Shown: positions 1 through 8,255 of the stretch, piece after piece | How the letters are laid out: every line of letters starts with the position of its first letter | Position numbering within the stretch: position 1 is the first letter of the stretch | Source of the DNA: Synechococcus sp. PROS-7-1 | GTDB taxonomy: Bacteria > Cyanobacteriota > Cyanobacteriia > PCC-6307 > Cyanobiaceae | NCBI RefSeq assembly: GCF_014279795.1 | Contig: NZ_CP047945.1 | Coordinates: 2,066,572-2,130,571 of the forward strand | DNA: 64,000 nt | Reading direction: 5' to 3' | Position numbers and translations under genes: made by a program | Notes under the pieces: model-generated | What the model was told of the DNA's origin: nothing | What the model saw: only the letters and a program-made list of their open reading frames with translations | Databases searched by the model: none

Positions 1-967
1 GCCGAGCGGTTTGAAGCCAGTCGCGGCGGGGGTCATCGCCGCGCTCCTCACGCAACCGCTCAAGCAGGGAACGCTGCGTCTCCGACCATTGAGGCGGCCA
101 CTGCAGGGTGAGCGTGAGCAGAAGGTCTCCACGACCGGTTTTCAGCGGCCAGCCCTTGCCCTTGAGGCGCAGACTGCGGCCCGGGCTGGTGCCCGCCGGG
201 ATCGACACTTCGGCTTCACCGTCCGGTGTCATCACAGTGACGGTGCCTCCAAGCGCTAACTCATCGAGAGCCACTGGGAGATCAGCCCGCAGCTGATCTC
301 CCTCGAAGCGCCACACGGGATGGGGCTGAACCTCCAGGTTCAAGTAAAGATCGCCGCGACGTCCGGTGCCGGGTTGGAGGTTGCCCTTCCCTTTGAGTCG
401 CAGGCGAGAGCCATTCTTCACACCCGCTGGGATCCGCACCTGCACCCGTTCGTCGTTCACCGAAAGTGTGCGTTCACCCCCGCGGAACGCCTCAGCAAAG
501 CTCACTTTCACCGTGGCCTCTGCATCGAGATTCACCGGAGGGCGGGACGCCCCTCGGGGAAAGCCGCCGCCGGCAAAGCCACCGGGAAAACCACCACCAG
601 CGAAACCGCCTGGCGCGCCACCGAACCCACCAGCCCCCGGGCCCCCGAAACGCCCAAGAAGGTCGTTGATGAAATCATCGAAATTGCCGTACCGACCGAA
701 ATCCACATCCATACCGCCAGCACCGCCTCCGGCCTGGTTCCAGTACTGCCCGAACTGTTCGTAGCGCTTTCGCTTCTCAGGATCCGACAGAACCTCGTAA
801 GCCTCACTGACTTCCTTGAACTTGGCCTCAGCGTCTTTATTTCCAGGATTCACATCCGGGTGATATTGGCGCGCCAGCTTGCGGAACGCCCTCTTGATGG
901 CATCAGCATCGGCTCCACGATCCACACCGAGCACCTTGAAGTAATCGCGGTACCCACTGCCTGCCAT
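1..967 (-). CDS. dnaJ: DnaJ/CbpA-type J-domain co-chaperone (3' end cut by window edge)
   Basis: About 322 residues are visible on the minus strand from ATG 967; the reading frame is open to base 1, so the C-terminus is missing. Residues 1-75 form a J domain with the HPD tripeptide ([16 protein letters not shown]). A Gly/Phe-rich linker follows at about 95-145, with repeated GGFAGGGFP units, then two DnaJ C-terminal beta domains containing [17 protein letters not shown] and, in the second, [17 protein letters not shown]. No CxxCxGxG zinc-finger repeats lie between linker and C-terminal domains, so it is the CbpA/DnaJ2-like class rather than full type I DnaJ. The family stimulates DnaK ATPase and delivers unfolded substrates in the cytosol. 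Divergent from the thioredoxin-like gene at 1084. Confidence 0.93.
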   Translation of the reverse strand, partial: MAGSGYRDYFKVLGVDRGADADAIKRAFRKLARQYHPDVNPGNKDAEAKFKEVSEAYEVLSDPEKRKRYEQFGQYWNQAGGGAGGMDVDFGRYGNFDDFINDLLGRFGGPGAGGFGGAPGGFAGGGFPGGFAGGGFPRGASRPPVNLDAEATVKVSFAEAFRGGERTLSVNDERVQVRIPAGVKNGSRLRLKGKGNLQPGTGRRGDLYLNLEVQPHPVWRFEGDQLRADLPVALDELALGGTVTVMTPDGEAEVSIPAGTSPGRSLRLKGKGWPLKTGRGDLLLTLTLQWPPQWSETQRSLLERLREERGDDPRRDWLQTAR

Positions 968-1083
968 GGTGATCGTTCAGCCCAAGGACTCCACTGCTAT
1001 TGAGTCTCCCAGTTCCATCCTGAGTTCGGGACCTTGGCAGCAGGCCGGATGCCCGTACGCCCGAGCGCACGTACATTTTCAAA

Positions 1084-1452
1084 ATGATCCGACTTTTTCT
1101 TCTCGGCACGCTCTCCAGTGCGGGGCTCGGTCTTCTCGGTGCGGAGATGGTGCACTCGGCCCCCGACCCAGCGGCTCTGGCTGACCATCTCAGCGAAACC
1201 AAGGTTCTGTACTACGGATCCTGGCGGTGCCCCGCCTGTCAGGCGCAAGGTCGCCTGTTCGGCGATGCGGTTATCAAGCTTCCGTACGTGGAATGCGCCA
1301 AACCCAAGGAGCTGCCCATTCAGGCCGCTGCCTGCAAAACAGCAAAAATTCGCGCCTATCCAACCTGGATCTTGCCGTCAGGTGAACGCCGCGAGGGGGT
1401 GCAATCGCTGGAGGAACTTCAGGTGTGGTCAGGGATGAGCACAACACCCTGA
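1084..1452 (+). CDS. small exported or anchored thioredoxin-like protein with CPAC motif
   Basis: 122 aa. The N-terminus is hydrophobic (MIRLFLLGTLSSAGLGLLG), consistent with a signal peptide or anchor. The rest resembles the thioredoxin-like domain fused to cyanobacterial VKOR proteins: YYGSWRCPACQAQGRLFG (redox CPAC at about residues 47-50), YVECAKP, a second cysteine in AAACKTAKI, the cis-Pro region RAYPTWILPSGER, and an SLEELQVWSG tail. A role in disulfide exchange outside the cytosol is inferred from fold and targeting; no VKOR partner is visible here. It ends one base before the GTG of the SulP transporter, so the two are probably co-transcribed. Confidence 0.8.
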   Translation: MIRLFLLGTLSSAGLGLLGAEMVHSAPDPAALADHLSETKVLYYGSWRCPACQAQGRLFGDAVIKLPYVECAKPKELPIQAAACKTAKIRAYPTWILPSGERREGVQSLEELQVWSGMSTTP

Positions 1453-1453
1453 G

Positions 1454-3097
1454 GTGATGAACAAACGCCGGCACGCTTTGATTCACGGCTTCAGCTGGAA
1501 CCATTGGCGTGGCGATCTCTCTGGTGGGCTGACCGCGGCGGTGGTGGCACTGCCCCTGGCGTTGGCTTTTGGCAATGCCGCCCTTGGTCCGGGAGGAGCG
1601 ATCTATGGGCTCTATGGAGCCATCGTGACGGGGTTTTTCGCGGCTCTGCTCGGGGGAACGCCGGCCCAGGTCAGCGGGCCGACGGGCCCGATGAGCGTCA
1701 CCGTGGCCGGTGTTGTGGGCAGCCTTGCGGCCGTTGGCGTCAGCCGTGAACTCAGCAGCGGGGAGCTGCTGCCGCTGGTGATGGCCGCCGTGGTGATCGG
1801 AGGACTCTTTCAGATCCTGATGGGAGCGATGAGGCTCGGTCGCTACATCACGCTTGTGCCTTATTCGGTGGTCTCCGGTTTCATGACCGGCATCGGGGTG
1901 ATCATCCTCTGCCTGCAAGTCGGCCCCTTGCTGGGAATCGCCAGCCGCGGCGGCGTGTTGCAATCGCTGCAGATGGTGCTCACAGAGTTCAGCCCCCAGC
2001 CGGCGGCGCTGTTGGTGGGTGCCGCCACCCTGCTGGTGGTGTTCGGCTGTCCGCGACGGCTCAGCCAGGTGATCCCGTCGCCTCTGCTAGCTCTTGTGCT
2101 GATCACGCCGCTCTCGCTGTGGCTGTTTCCGGAGCAGCTGCCGCGCATCGGCACCATCCCGGAGGGGGGACTGACCTTCACCTTGCCGAATTGGCAGGAG
2201 CATCTGCCGGTTCTGCTTCGGGCTGGATTGGTGATGGCCCTTCTTGGAGCGATCGATTCGTTGCTCACCTCCTTGGTTGCCGACAACATCAGCCACACAC
2301 GGCATCGATCCGATCGCGAACTGGTCGGCCAGGGCATCGCCAACAGCGTGGCCGGACTCTTCGGCGGGCTGCCAGGTGCAGGGGCCACGATGCGCACGGT
2401 GATCAACATCCAATCCGGAGGACGCACCCCCCTCTCGGGGATGACCCACTCGATCGTGTTGCTGGTGCTGCTTCTGGGCGCCGGACCTCTGGCCGAAGGG
2501 ATCCCCACGGCCCTGTTGGCGGGAATCCTGATCAAGGTGGGCGTCGACATCATCGACTGGGGGTTCCTGCGCCGCGCCCACCGCCTCTCCTTCAAGACAG
2601 CTTTGGTGATGTGGGGTGTTCTGCTGATGACAGTGTTTTGGGACCTGATCGGCGCCGTGCTGGTGGGAATGTTCGTGGCCAACCTGCTCACGATCGAGTC
2701 CCTCACCGCCCATCAGCTCGGCACCATGAACCAGCACCAGGAACCGCTGAACGCTGAAGAGCAAACCCTGCTAAAACGCTGCGGCGATGATCTGATGCTG
2801 TTCAGACTGCAAGGGCCTCTGAGTTTTGGTGCAGCCAAAGGCATCAGTGAGCGAATGATGTTGGTACGGCAATACCGAATCCTTCTGCTGGACATCACGG
2901 ATGTCCCCCATCTCGGGGTCACGGCCAGCCTGGCGATCGAGCGCATGGTGCAGGAGGCGGCGCAACACGATCGACAGGTGCTCGTAGCCGGTGCAGCCGG
3001 CAAGGTGAAACACCGGCTTGAGCTCTTCGGCATTCCATCTCTCGTTGATACGCGCCTCGAGGCTTTACGTGAAGCCGATCAGCGCCTCAACAGTTGA
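1454..3097 (+). CDS. SulP-family anion transporter with STAS domain (BicA-like)
   Basis: 547 aa. Around twelve hydrophobic segments fill residues 20-420, beginning with the SulP-type stretch DLSGGLTAAVVALPLALAFG and the conserved QVSGPTGPMSV. A cytoplasmic STAS domain occupies about 435-540. The family includes sulfate carriers and the cyanobacterial low-affinity Na+-dependent bicarbonate transporter BicA; the N-terminal motifs and length (BicA is about 560 aa) resemble BicA, but substrate cannot be proven from sequence. The start is GTG 1454 or ATG 1457. Adjacent, probably same-operon, thioredoxin-like gene upstream; convergent with arsH, 10 bp away. Confidence 0.88.
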   Translation: MMNKRRHALIHGFSWNHWRGDLSGGLTAAVVALPLALAFGNAALGPGGAIYGLYGAIVTGFFAALLGGTPAQVSGPTGPMSVTVAGVVGSLAAVGVSRELSSGELLPLVMAAVVIGGLFQILMGAMRLGRYITLVPYSVVSGFMTGIGVIILCLQVGPLLGIASRGGVLQSLQMVLTEFSPQPAALLVGAATLLVVFGCPRRLSQVIPSPLLALVLITPLSLWLFPEQLPRIGTIPEGGLTFTLPNWQEHLPVLLRAGLVMALLGAIDSLLTSLVADNISHTRHRSDRELVGQGIANSVAGLFGGLPGAGATMRTVINIQSGGRTPLSGMTHSIVLLVLLLGAGPLAEGIPTALLAGILIKVGVDIIDWGFLRRAHRLSFKTALVMWGVLLMTVFWDLIGAVLVGMFVANLLTIESLTAHQLGTMNQHQEPLNAEEQTLLKRCGDDLMLFRLQGPLSFGAAKGISERMMLVRQYRILLLDITDVPHLGVTASLAIERMVQEAAQHDRQVLVAGAAGKVKHRLELFGIPSLVDTRLEALREADQRLNS

Positions 3098-3107
3098 AGC
3101 ATCCGCC

Positions 3108-3814
3108 TCATTGGCCTTCGGTGATGGCAGCGATGCCCATGCGCTGCTCAAGCATCTGCGCCGTCTCCTCACGCTCACTGAAACGATCCGCCAGCAAGCG
3201 CTGATTGGAACGGATCAGAACGGTGAAACGAATCAATTCCTCGCACACATCAATTAAACGCTCGCGATACGAGGAGTGCAGTGCTTCATCGTGCAGTCGT
3301 CGTTGAATTCAGCTGTGGAGCGAGGAACACTGCTCTGATTCGGGATGCAGATCATGCGCATCCAGCGACCAAGAATTCGAAGACTATTCACGGTATTAAA
3401 CGACTGAGACCCGCCCGATACCTGCGCGAGAGCAAGAGTTTTCCCTTGCGTGGGTCTGGAGGCGCCACTCTGAAGCGGGATCCAGTCGATCTGATTTTTG
3501 AAAACACCACTGAGATTTCCGTGCAGTTCTGGTGAACACCAGAACTGCCCCTCCGACCAAGCCACCAAGTCCCTGAGCTCCTTCACCTTCGGATGATCCG
3601 ACAACTCAGAGTCAAAAGGGGGAAGATCATGGGGATCAAACACCCTGACCTCAGCCCCCATGGCCTCAAGGATGCGCTGGGCCTCCAGGGTGAGGCAGCG
3701 CGAGCAGGAGTTGACACGCAACGAGCCATACAGGGCAAGGATTCTTGGCCGGTGAGTGATCGCTTGAACGGGCTGGAACTGCTCGAAGGAAGGAACGGGT
3801 GGGTAGGAAACCAT
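3108..3814 (-). pseudogene. arsH: arsH (NADPH-dependent FMN reductase family), frameshifted
   Basis: The upstream part, from ATG 3814, carries ArsH hallmarks: [77 protein letters not shown]. The frame then ends early after [11 protein letters not shown]. The missing C-terminus continues in another frame as [21 protein letters not shown] to AAITEGQ, with stop at 3108. The break coincides with a tandem pair AGTGC AGTGC at 3275-3284. Removing one 5-bp unit restores M-K-H-S-S-Y-R-E-R and gives 233 codons, a normal ArsH length. ArsH proteins oxidise organoarsenicals or reduce quinones and azo compounds. It is either a recent pseudogene, a contingency site, or an assembly error. An in-frame start at 3907 exists but lacks homology. 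Confidence 0.87.
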
Positions 3815-3816
3815 TG

Positions 3817-3840
3817 ATTCATCAACCAAACTTGATGAAT
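3817..3840 (-). promoter_or_regulatory. candidate ArsR operator (9-bp inverted repeat) at the arsH start
   Basis: ATTCATCAA (3817-3825) and TTGATGAAT (3832-3840) form a perfect inverted repeat around a 6-nt spacer. It contains ATCAA-N6-TTGAT, the form I recall for the Synechocystis ArsR site in front of arsBHC (recalled from the literature, not checked). It sits two bases upstream of the arsH ATG, so bound repressor would cover the translation start region. No arsR gene is in the window. Confidence 0.6.
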
Positions 3841-4008
3841 TCAGCCTTACCGGTCTTGGCTTGTATCGCCATGAGGGTGCCCGAACCCCATGGGCGTGGA
3901 ACCGCACTCGAGCTCAGAAGCCGCAGCAGTTAGAGAACAAGAACCATCGCAACAGCCTGAGGCCGACCTCGGGCTTCCGATCTAAACCACACAAAGGTGC
4001 ATTCACCC

Positions 4009-4206
4009 ATGATCAATTCTCTTTTGATCGCCCAGCTATTTATCGCAAGCGATTACCAAGGCTGGGTCGACAGCCAGACCCCTGCAGAACTGTGCCAGGA
4101 GTACCAGGACGGAATGATTCAGCAACAGTATCTACCGGGAGGGCGTTCGCAAACGCCCTGCGGTGAGGGAACCTTTGACGACCCTCTGGATTACATCCCT
4201 CAATAA
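4009..4206 (+). CDS. small hypothetical protein, possibly exported
   Basis: 65 aa from ATG 4009, preceded by AAAGGTG at 3994-4000 as a plausible ribosome site; the GTG at 3997 overlaps that site and is less likely. A short hydrophobic N-terminus (MINSLLIAQLFIAS) is followed by an acidic, Gln/Tyr/Cys-containing body (TPAELCQEYQDGM, CGEGTFDDPLDYIPQ) with two cysteines. No family recognised. It lies alone between broken arsH and the DUF3764 gene, in an AT-richer stretch. Confidence 0.55.
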   Translation: MINSLLIAQLFIASDYQGWVDSQTPAELCQEYQDGMIQQQYLPGGRSQTPCGEGTFDDPLDYIPQ

Positions 4207-4238
4207 AAGAATCAACGCCAATGGCGATTGGGGGATGA

Positions 4239-4511
4239 TCAGGCATCGAGGTAGGAACTGATCACCGTGCTTTCGATCACGTGGCCTGCGCCACGGATCA
4301 TCTCCTTGTTGTCTTCAAAGATCTTGTGCGCGACTCCAACAGGCCCCTGCTGAACCGCGCAGACTTGGCTGGGGTCGTCTTTGCTGACACCACGAAACAG
4401 TGATTTCAAACCCACAGCGGCGTGCATCTTGGCAACGTCGTCGCTGTCGTAAATCGCAGCCCATTCAGCGAAGGGAACACTGAGGTTGAACGTCCAGACC
4501 GTGGTTTCCAT
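4239..4511 (-). CDS. DUF3764 family protein
   Basis: 90 aa from the ATG at 4511 (METTVWTFNLSVPFAEWAAIYDS). A longer in-frame extension to 4625 exists but the family begins at this methionine. The body contains MHAAVGLKSLFRGVSKDDPSQVCAV, then FEDNKEMIRGAGHVIESTVISSY, which matches my memory of the cyanobacterial DUF3764 family, small cytosolic proteins of unknown function with a ferredoxin-like (dimeric alpha-beta barrel) look. Transcribed away from the gene at 4665. Confidence 0.75.
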   Translation of the reverse strand: METTVWTFNLSVPFAEWAAIYDSDDVAKMHAAVGLKSLFRGVSKDDPSQVCAVQQGPVGVAHKIFEDNKEMIRGAGHVIESTVISSYLDA

Positions 4512-4664
4512 TGAACTGTTGAGGATGATTGATTGAAGCACCGATTCAGCGATTGATCCATATTGGCCACAACGCCAAGCGTGCGGATCAGCCCTTAGAA
4601 GCGTTACAAGCCAATCAAGACTCATGATCCCTTACGATTGGGCTAGCAATTTCTCAAAGAAGCC

Positions 4665-4913
4665 ATGGAGTTTTCGGTCGTGATTCTCAATCAGTTTGTT
4701 GACCACTATCCAACAATCGAGTGGATCGACTGGAAAGATGACAACAGCAAACAAATGAAAAGCGAAGGCGACCACTGGGCCAAGGCGACCCTTTCAGGAA
4801 CAGACATCTGGAATTGCCTAGACACGCATCAGATCGATCCGAACCACCTCGTGCAATGGAGGCCTCTCAATGACACCCTGCACAAGGTGAGCCTTCCAAG
4901 CAGAGGACGATGA
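4665..4913 (+). CDS. hypothetical protein upstream of SDR enzyme
   Basis: 82 aa, no family recognised. It is rich in Asp, Trp and His (IEWIDWKDDNSKQM, HWAKATLSGTDIWNCLDTHQ) with no membrane segment or signal. Its stop overlaps the ATG of the following SDR gene (ATGA at 4910-4913), which indicates translational coupling and supports it being a real gene. The first codons MEFSVVILNQFVDHYP could form a beta strand and helix. The divergent neighbour is the DUF3764 gene. Confidence 0.6.
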   Translation: MEFSVVILNQFVDHYPTIEWIDWKDDNSKQMKSEGDHWAKATLSGTDIWNCLDTHQIDPNHLVQWRPLNDTLHKVSLPSRGR

Positions 4914-5758
4914 AAGCCGCCTCGGTGCAGGGCAAAACAGCATTGGTCACAGGATGTTCATCAGGCATTGGCCGAGCCATCGCATTCCACCTGCGACATC
5001 AAGGTTGGAATGTCTATCCAACCGCAAGATCGGAACACGATCTTGCTCATCTGCGCAGCCACGGCTTCCAGGCTCTCCAGCTTGATGTTTTGGATCCAAG
5101 CTCCATCAAAGACTGCGTCTCATCCCTCGCCAAGAGGTGTCCAAGCGGCATTGGCGCCCTGGTGAACAACGCCGGCATCGTGATCCCAGGCGCAGTGGAA
5201 GACCTCTCACGCGAGGACCTCAGTAAACAATTTGAGGTCAATGTTTTTGGCCTGCAGGAACTAACGAACACGATTATTCCGACATTCCGCCATCAGGGAT
5301 GGGGGAGGATTGTGCACATCAGCTCAATTTTTGGAGTGCTCACAGCACCAATGGTTGGTGGCTACTGCGCATCCAAATATGCCCTCGAAGCACTGGCGAA
5401 TGCCCAACGCATGGAACTGCGAGGCAGCGGCGTTGCCCTAAGCCTGATCGAGCCTGGGGCCATTCGCTCCAACCTGCGCAGCAATGCCATGAAGAATCTT
5501 CAAAGCAAGCTCTCAACAAAAGGCCATTTTCATTCCGAATACAAACAAACACTTGAAAAACAAACCGCATCAAACCATCACGCGGGGCAAAGGATGCAAT
5601 CACCTGAAATCGTCGCCCGCAAGGTTCTCCACGCAATAACCAGCAACCACCCAAAGAGACGATATTTTGTGACCAGCGAGGCAAAAATTGGCGCCATAGC
5701 TAGCAGAGCACTGCCAGATTTCTTGATTGATTCCTTCATGCAAGCAATCACACCTTGA
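4910..5758 (+). CDS. short-chain dehydrogenase/reductase (SDR)
   Basis: 282 aa, a classical SDR. The dinucleotide site TGCSSGIG lies near residues 15-22, the NNAG motif appears as LVNNAGIV at about 84-91, the catalytic serine is in IVHISSIFG (about 138), and the YxxxK pair is in YCASKYALE (about 151-155). The C-terminus has an extra basic stretch (HPKRRYFVTSEAKIGAIASRALPDFLID), as in SDRs related to retinol/11-beta-HSD or ketoreductase types. Substrate unknown. Coupled by ATGA overlap to the upstream hypothetical gene. Confidence 0.88.
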   Translation: MKAASVQGKTALVTGCSSGIGRAIAFHLRHQGWNVYPTARSEHDLAHLRSHGFQALQLDVLDPSSIKDCVSSLAKRCPSGIGALVNNAGIVIPGAVEDLSREDLSKQFEVNVFGLQELTNTIIPTFRHQGWGRIVHISSIFGVLTAPMVGGYCASKYALEALANAQRMELRGSGVALSLIEPGAIRSNLRSNAMKNLQSKLSTKGHFHSEYKQTLEKQTASNHHAGQRMQSPEIVARKVLHAITSNHPKRRYFVTSEAKIGAIASRALPDFLIDSFMQAITP

Positions 5759-5778
5759 CGAACTGCCAACCATTCAAG

Positions 5779-6198
5779 TCAAGGGAAAACAATATCAATC
5801 GCCGAATCATCACTGGCATTCACATAAGCGCTGTGGGTCGGCTGAGCAATATTCATCACGACAATGCGTTGATCTTTCGTCTCAATTGCATGAAGCGTCC
5901 CCACGCTTAGCGCATAGGTGTCCCCAGCCTTCAGTGGATGGACTTCACACGATGCCGGATCAGGAACTCCATCACGAATCTTGCTGAGATGAAGCAAGCC
6001 TTCACCGTCCTGAACTATAAAGATGTCGATAATCCCATGGCGGTGGTAATGAGGTTTTTGAGACGTATGGGCTGGAATTTCAAACACAACCAGTTCGTAA
6101 TCACCCTGGCGATGCAAAGATCCCTGGAGGACATTGGTCGTCGTAAGCGTTTTGCCCCGAAGAATGTCGTTGGAGTTACGAATAACAGTGAGACCCAT
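5779..6198 (-). CDS. cupin-domain protein
   Basis: 139 aa with one small cupin barrel. Metal-ligand-like motif 1 appears as KPHYHRHGIIDIFIVQDGEG (about 48-67), where the histidines and a later acidic residue are candidates, and motif 2 as PLKAGDTYALSVGTLHAIET (about 88-107). No fused DNA-binding domain. Convergent with the SDR gene, 20 bp apart. It could be a dioxygenase, isomerase or a sugar-binding cupin; function cannot be set from sequence. Confidence 0.75.
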   Translation of the reverse strand: MGLTVIRNSNDILRGKTLTTTNVLQGSLHRQGDYELVVFEIPAHTSQKPHYHRHGIIDIFIVQDGEGLLHLSKIRDGVPDPASCEVHPLKAGDTYALSVGTLHAIETKDQRIVVMNIAQPTHSAYVNASDDSAIDIVFP

Positions 6199-6328
6199 AG
6201 CTTCTGCAGGAATTGGTTCAAAGCATAAGGACGTGCCCAGGCCGATGCAGGAGCACGGGGCAATCCTGTGGCCATGCAGTGATCAACCCTTTGAACCGAG
6301 ATCCGCCAGTGAGGCGGGGAATGGTTCT

Positions 6329-6556
6329 TTATCTGAAGCGAAAGCGTGGAGCATCCAGACGCGAACGATAGGGCTTCGCTTGGGTTGCTCTAGAAGGTTG
6401 CGCAGGCCGGTATCGACGCGTCGGCACCGGTGTGTAACGCTCCGATGGAACTGGTTGATAGCGACGAGCGGGCAAAGGGGCGGAGCGGACCTTGTAAGCC
6501 TGAACCGGTGAGGCAGGCATCAACAGAATCAATGCAGCGAGCAGAATCTTCGTCAT
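6329..6556 (-). CDS. small exported Arg/Tyr/Pro repeat protein
   Basis: 75 aa. The N-terminus MTKILLAALILLMPASPVQA is a clear signal peptide with an AxA-like cleavage site near residue 20. The mature part is very basic and built from degenerate R-Y-x-P-x repeats (RRYQPVPSERYTPVP, TRRYRPAQP), ending in RFRFR. No enzyme motif. It may bind the cell wall, nucleic acid or anionic polymers; that is inference from charge alone. Stands alone between the cupin and the next exported protein gene. Confidence 0.6.
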   Translation of the reverse strand: MTKILLAALILLMPASPVQAYKVRSAPLPARRYQPVPSERYTPVPTRRYRPAQPSRATQAKPYRSRLDAPRFRFR

Positions 6557-6756
6557 GATGATTGAGTGAAATCAGTTGGGAGCGAACCCCCTCGACTCCT
6601 TCAAGATCACAGCCCTTCTGGTGAACGCTGCTCCACAGCCTTGGTGCAGTTGGGGTGCAGTTCTGGTGGATTTCCGGTGAACCGCTCGATGCCAGCGGAA
6701 TACAGCGCTGCCATGGGTCGTGACAACCAAATTGATAGCATTCTGAACAATGAATC

Positions 6757-7074
6757 ATGCACTTCACTTTGAAAAAGTTTCTCTTAGCCGTTATTACACT
6801 CATTCCCACCACCTTGGCATCCACCGCCCAAGCAGCCGAATACAAAGGCACCTGTTCGTTCAACTCACTAACGATGCCTTGTTCGGTCTCTCAGAATCCA
6901 TTCACATTAACGATGCGCTGGGGTGACGGTGTCACAGAAACCTATGCGCATCAGGGCAATGGCGAGTTCACTGACAAGAATGGCGGCATTTGGACAAGTA
7001 GCACTCATAACAACAATGGAATCCTTTTAAAGCACAAAAACGGCAATTCGATCAGCTTTACAGAAAACCGCTAA
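6757..7074 (+). CDS. exported hypothetical protein
   Basis: 105 aa. Signal peptide MHFTLKKFLLAVITLIPTTLASTAQA with an AQA cleavage site near residue 26. The mature part begins AEYKGTCSFNSLTMPCSVSQNPF with two cysteines that could pair, then short beta-rich segments (FTLTMRWGDGVTETYAHQGNGEF, GGIWTSSTHNNNGILLKHKNGNSIS). It looks like a small beta-sheet periplasmic protein of unknown role. The stretch is AT-richer than the housekeeping genes nearby. Confidence 0.65.
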   Translation: MHFTLKKFLLAVITLIPTTLASTAQAAEYKGTCSFNSLTMPCSVSQNPFTLTMRWGDGVTETYAHQGNGEFTDKNGGIWTSSTHNNNGILLKHKNGNSISFTENR

Positions 7075-7289
7075 AAGCGGACATCAAGTTGCCAACGTTG
7101 ACGCCAGCTGCGAGAGGGGGGATATGGATCAGTGACCTGGAGCGACCTGCTGGGTGAAAGGTGAGTTGACAGCAGGCAACACATACCCCGCCATTGCTGA
7201 CGCACTACTGTTACTTAATTGAAGAAAATTGTGCCAGGTATTGGAGGCTGAATGATGGCTCTTATTGGTCTATTGAAGAAATAAATGAT
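7075..7289. other. non-coding gap with an inverted repeat at its right end
   Basis: No convincing gene is visible. The sequence is AT-rich near 7200-7300. AATGATC (7284-7290) and GATCATT (7299-7305) form a 7-bp inverted repeat around TATAATAG, overlapping the stop codon of the minus-strand beta-barrel gene at 7290-7292. It could be a weak transcription end or regulatory element. Confidence 0.4.
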
Positions 7290-8255
7290 CTATAATAGGA
7301 TCATTGGGATTTCGTGAAAATCGATCAGCCTAGCGGCAGGGGGGTCAGCAACACGCACATCCCTTCTCTTTACGCTCTCAGTTAATGCCTTAATCGTTGG
7401 CTTCTCCCACGCTTTCTTCTGCTTCTCGCTTTGCGAAATTCCTGCTGTATTAAAACGCCACTTGATGTCAGCGGAGAAGCGAGTTTCAAAGGCTTCGTCG
7501 TAGGAGAGATTGGCACCAATGGATAGGTCATTGTTGATGGCATATGCCAAACGACCCAAGACGCCAGATCCATCTGCTTCCCCTGCATCGCCGTTTTGGT
7601 AGTAGTAACCAATAGATGCTTTTAGGGCTGGCGTGATGTTGTAACCAGCATCCAAGCCAAAGGTATCCAGTGCTCCAGCGTTGTAGAACCAGTTGACCTT
7701 CTGCTCGGTATCACCCGTTGGGATGAGCGCATAAGCATTGAATGCCCACTTATCGCTCACCGCTTCTGCATTCACAGCAGCCTGCTGGAAGAAAACAGTT
7801 TTCTCAGTACCAAATAGTGGGACACCTGTGTCGGCATCACCCGTGCTCATTGGTCGGGTGTCATAGCCCGCATTCAGTCCATACATCCAACTGCGGTCGC
7901 CATTGAGCCAGCGATAGCCCAGACGGGATGAGGTGGAGATGGTGGTGCCAGCAACGGTGGTGTTGATGATGCTGCTGTAGTTGTTGAAATCAGCGAAGTT
8001 GGCGTTGGCGAGCACGTCAGCAAAGAAGACGCTGTTGTCTCGAACGACGAGGGGAAGGAAGCCACCAATCCCTGCCTGGTTGGGGGTGCCAGCAGCTTGG
8101 GTCTGCCCTTGGATGCCAACGCGTGGCTTGATGACGTCTTTGAGGCTGATGCTCATGACGCCAAGGTCGCCTGCACTGCCCTCTTGGGCATTGAGAGGCA
8201 GAGGCGCCATTGCAACAGCAAAAGCCAGAAGACCAATGGTGAGGCGGCGGAGCAT
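7290..8255 (-). CDS. outer-membrane beta-barrel protein (inverse-autotransporter/porin-like)
   Basis: About 321 aa from ATG 8255 (an upstream in-frame ATG at 8291 adds 12 basic residues). Signal peptide MLRRLTIGLLAFAVAMAPLPLNA with a cleavage site after LNA. The body is strongly beta: STSSRLGYRWLNGDRSWMYGLNAGYD, VSDKWAFNAYALIPTGDTEQ, FGLDAGYNITPALKASIGYYYQNG, LSIGANLSYDEAFETRFSADIKWRF. The GYR/GYD strands resemble inverse-autotransporter (intimin-type) barrels found in marine Synechococcus. After the terminal WRF strand there is an unusual charged tail of about 50 residues (SEKQKKAWEKPTIKALTESVKRRD) ending MILL. No passenger domain is present. Confidence 0.7.
   Translation of the reverse strand: MLRRLTIGLLAFAVAMAPLPLNAQEGSAGDLGVMSISLKDVIKPRVGIQGQTQAAGTPNQAGIGGFLPLVVRDNSVFFADVLANANFADFNNYSSIINTTVAGTTISTSSRLGYRWLNGDRSWMYGLNAGYDTRPMSTGDADTGVPLFGTEKTVFFQQAAVNAEAVSDKWAFNAYALIPTGDTEQKVNWFYNAGALDTFGLDAGYNITPALKASIGYYYQNGDAGEADGSGVLGRLAYAINNDLSIGANLSYDEAFETRFSADIKWRFNTAGISQSEKQKKAWEKPTIKALTESVKRRDVRVADPPAARLIDFHEIPMILL

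Noticed and set aside
1274-1963. 229-codon minus-strand frame
   Set aside because: Antisense to the thioredoxin-like and SulP genes; His/Arg-rich with no motif.
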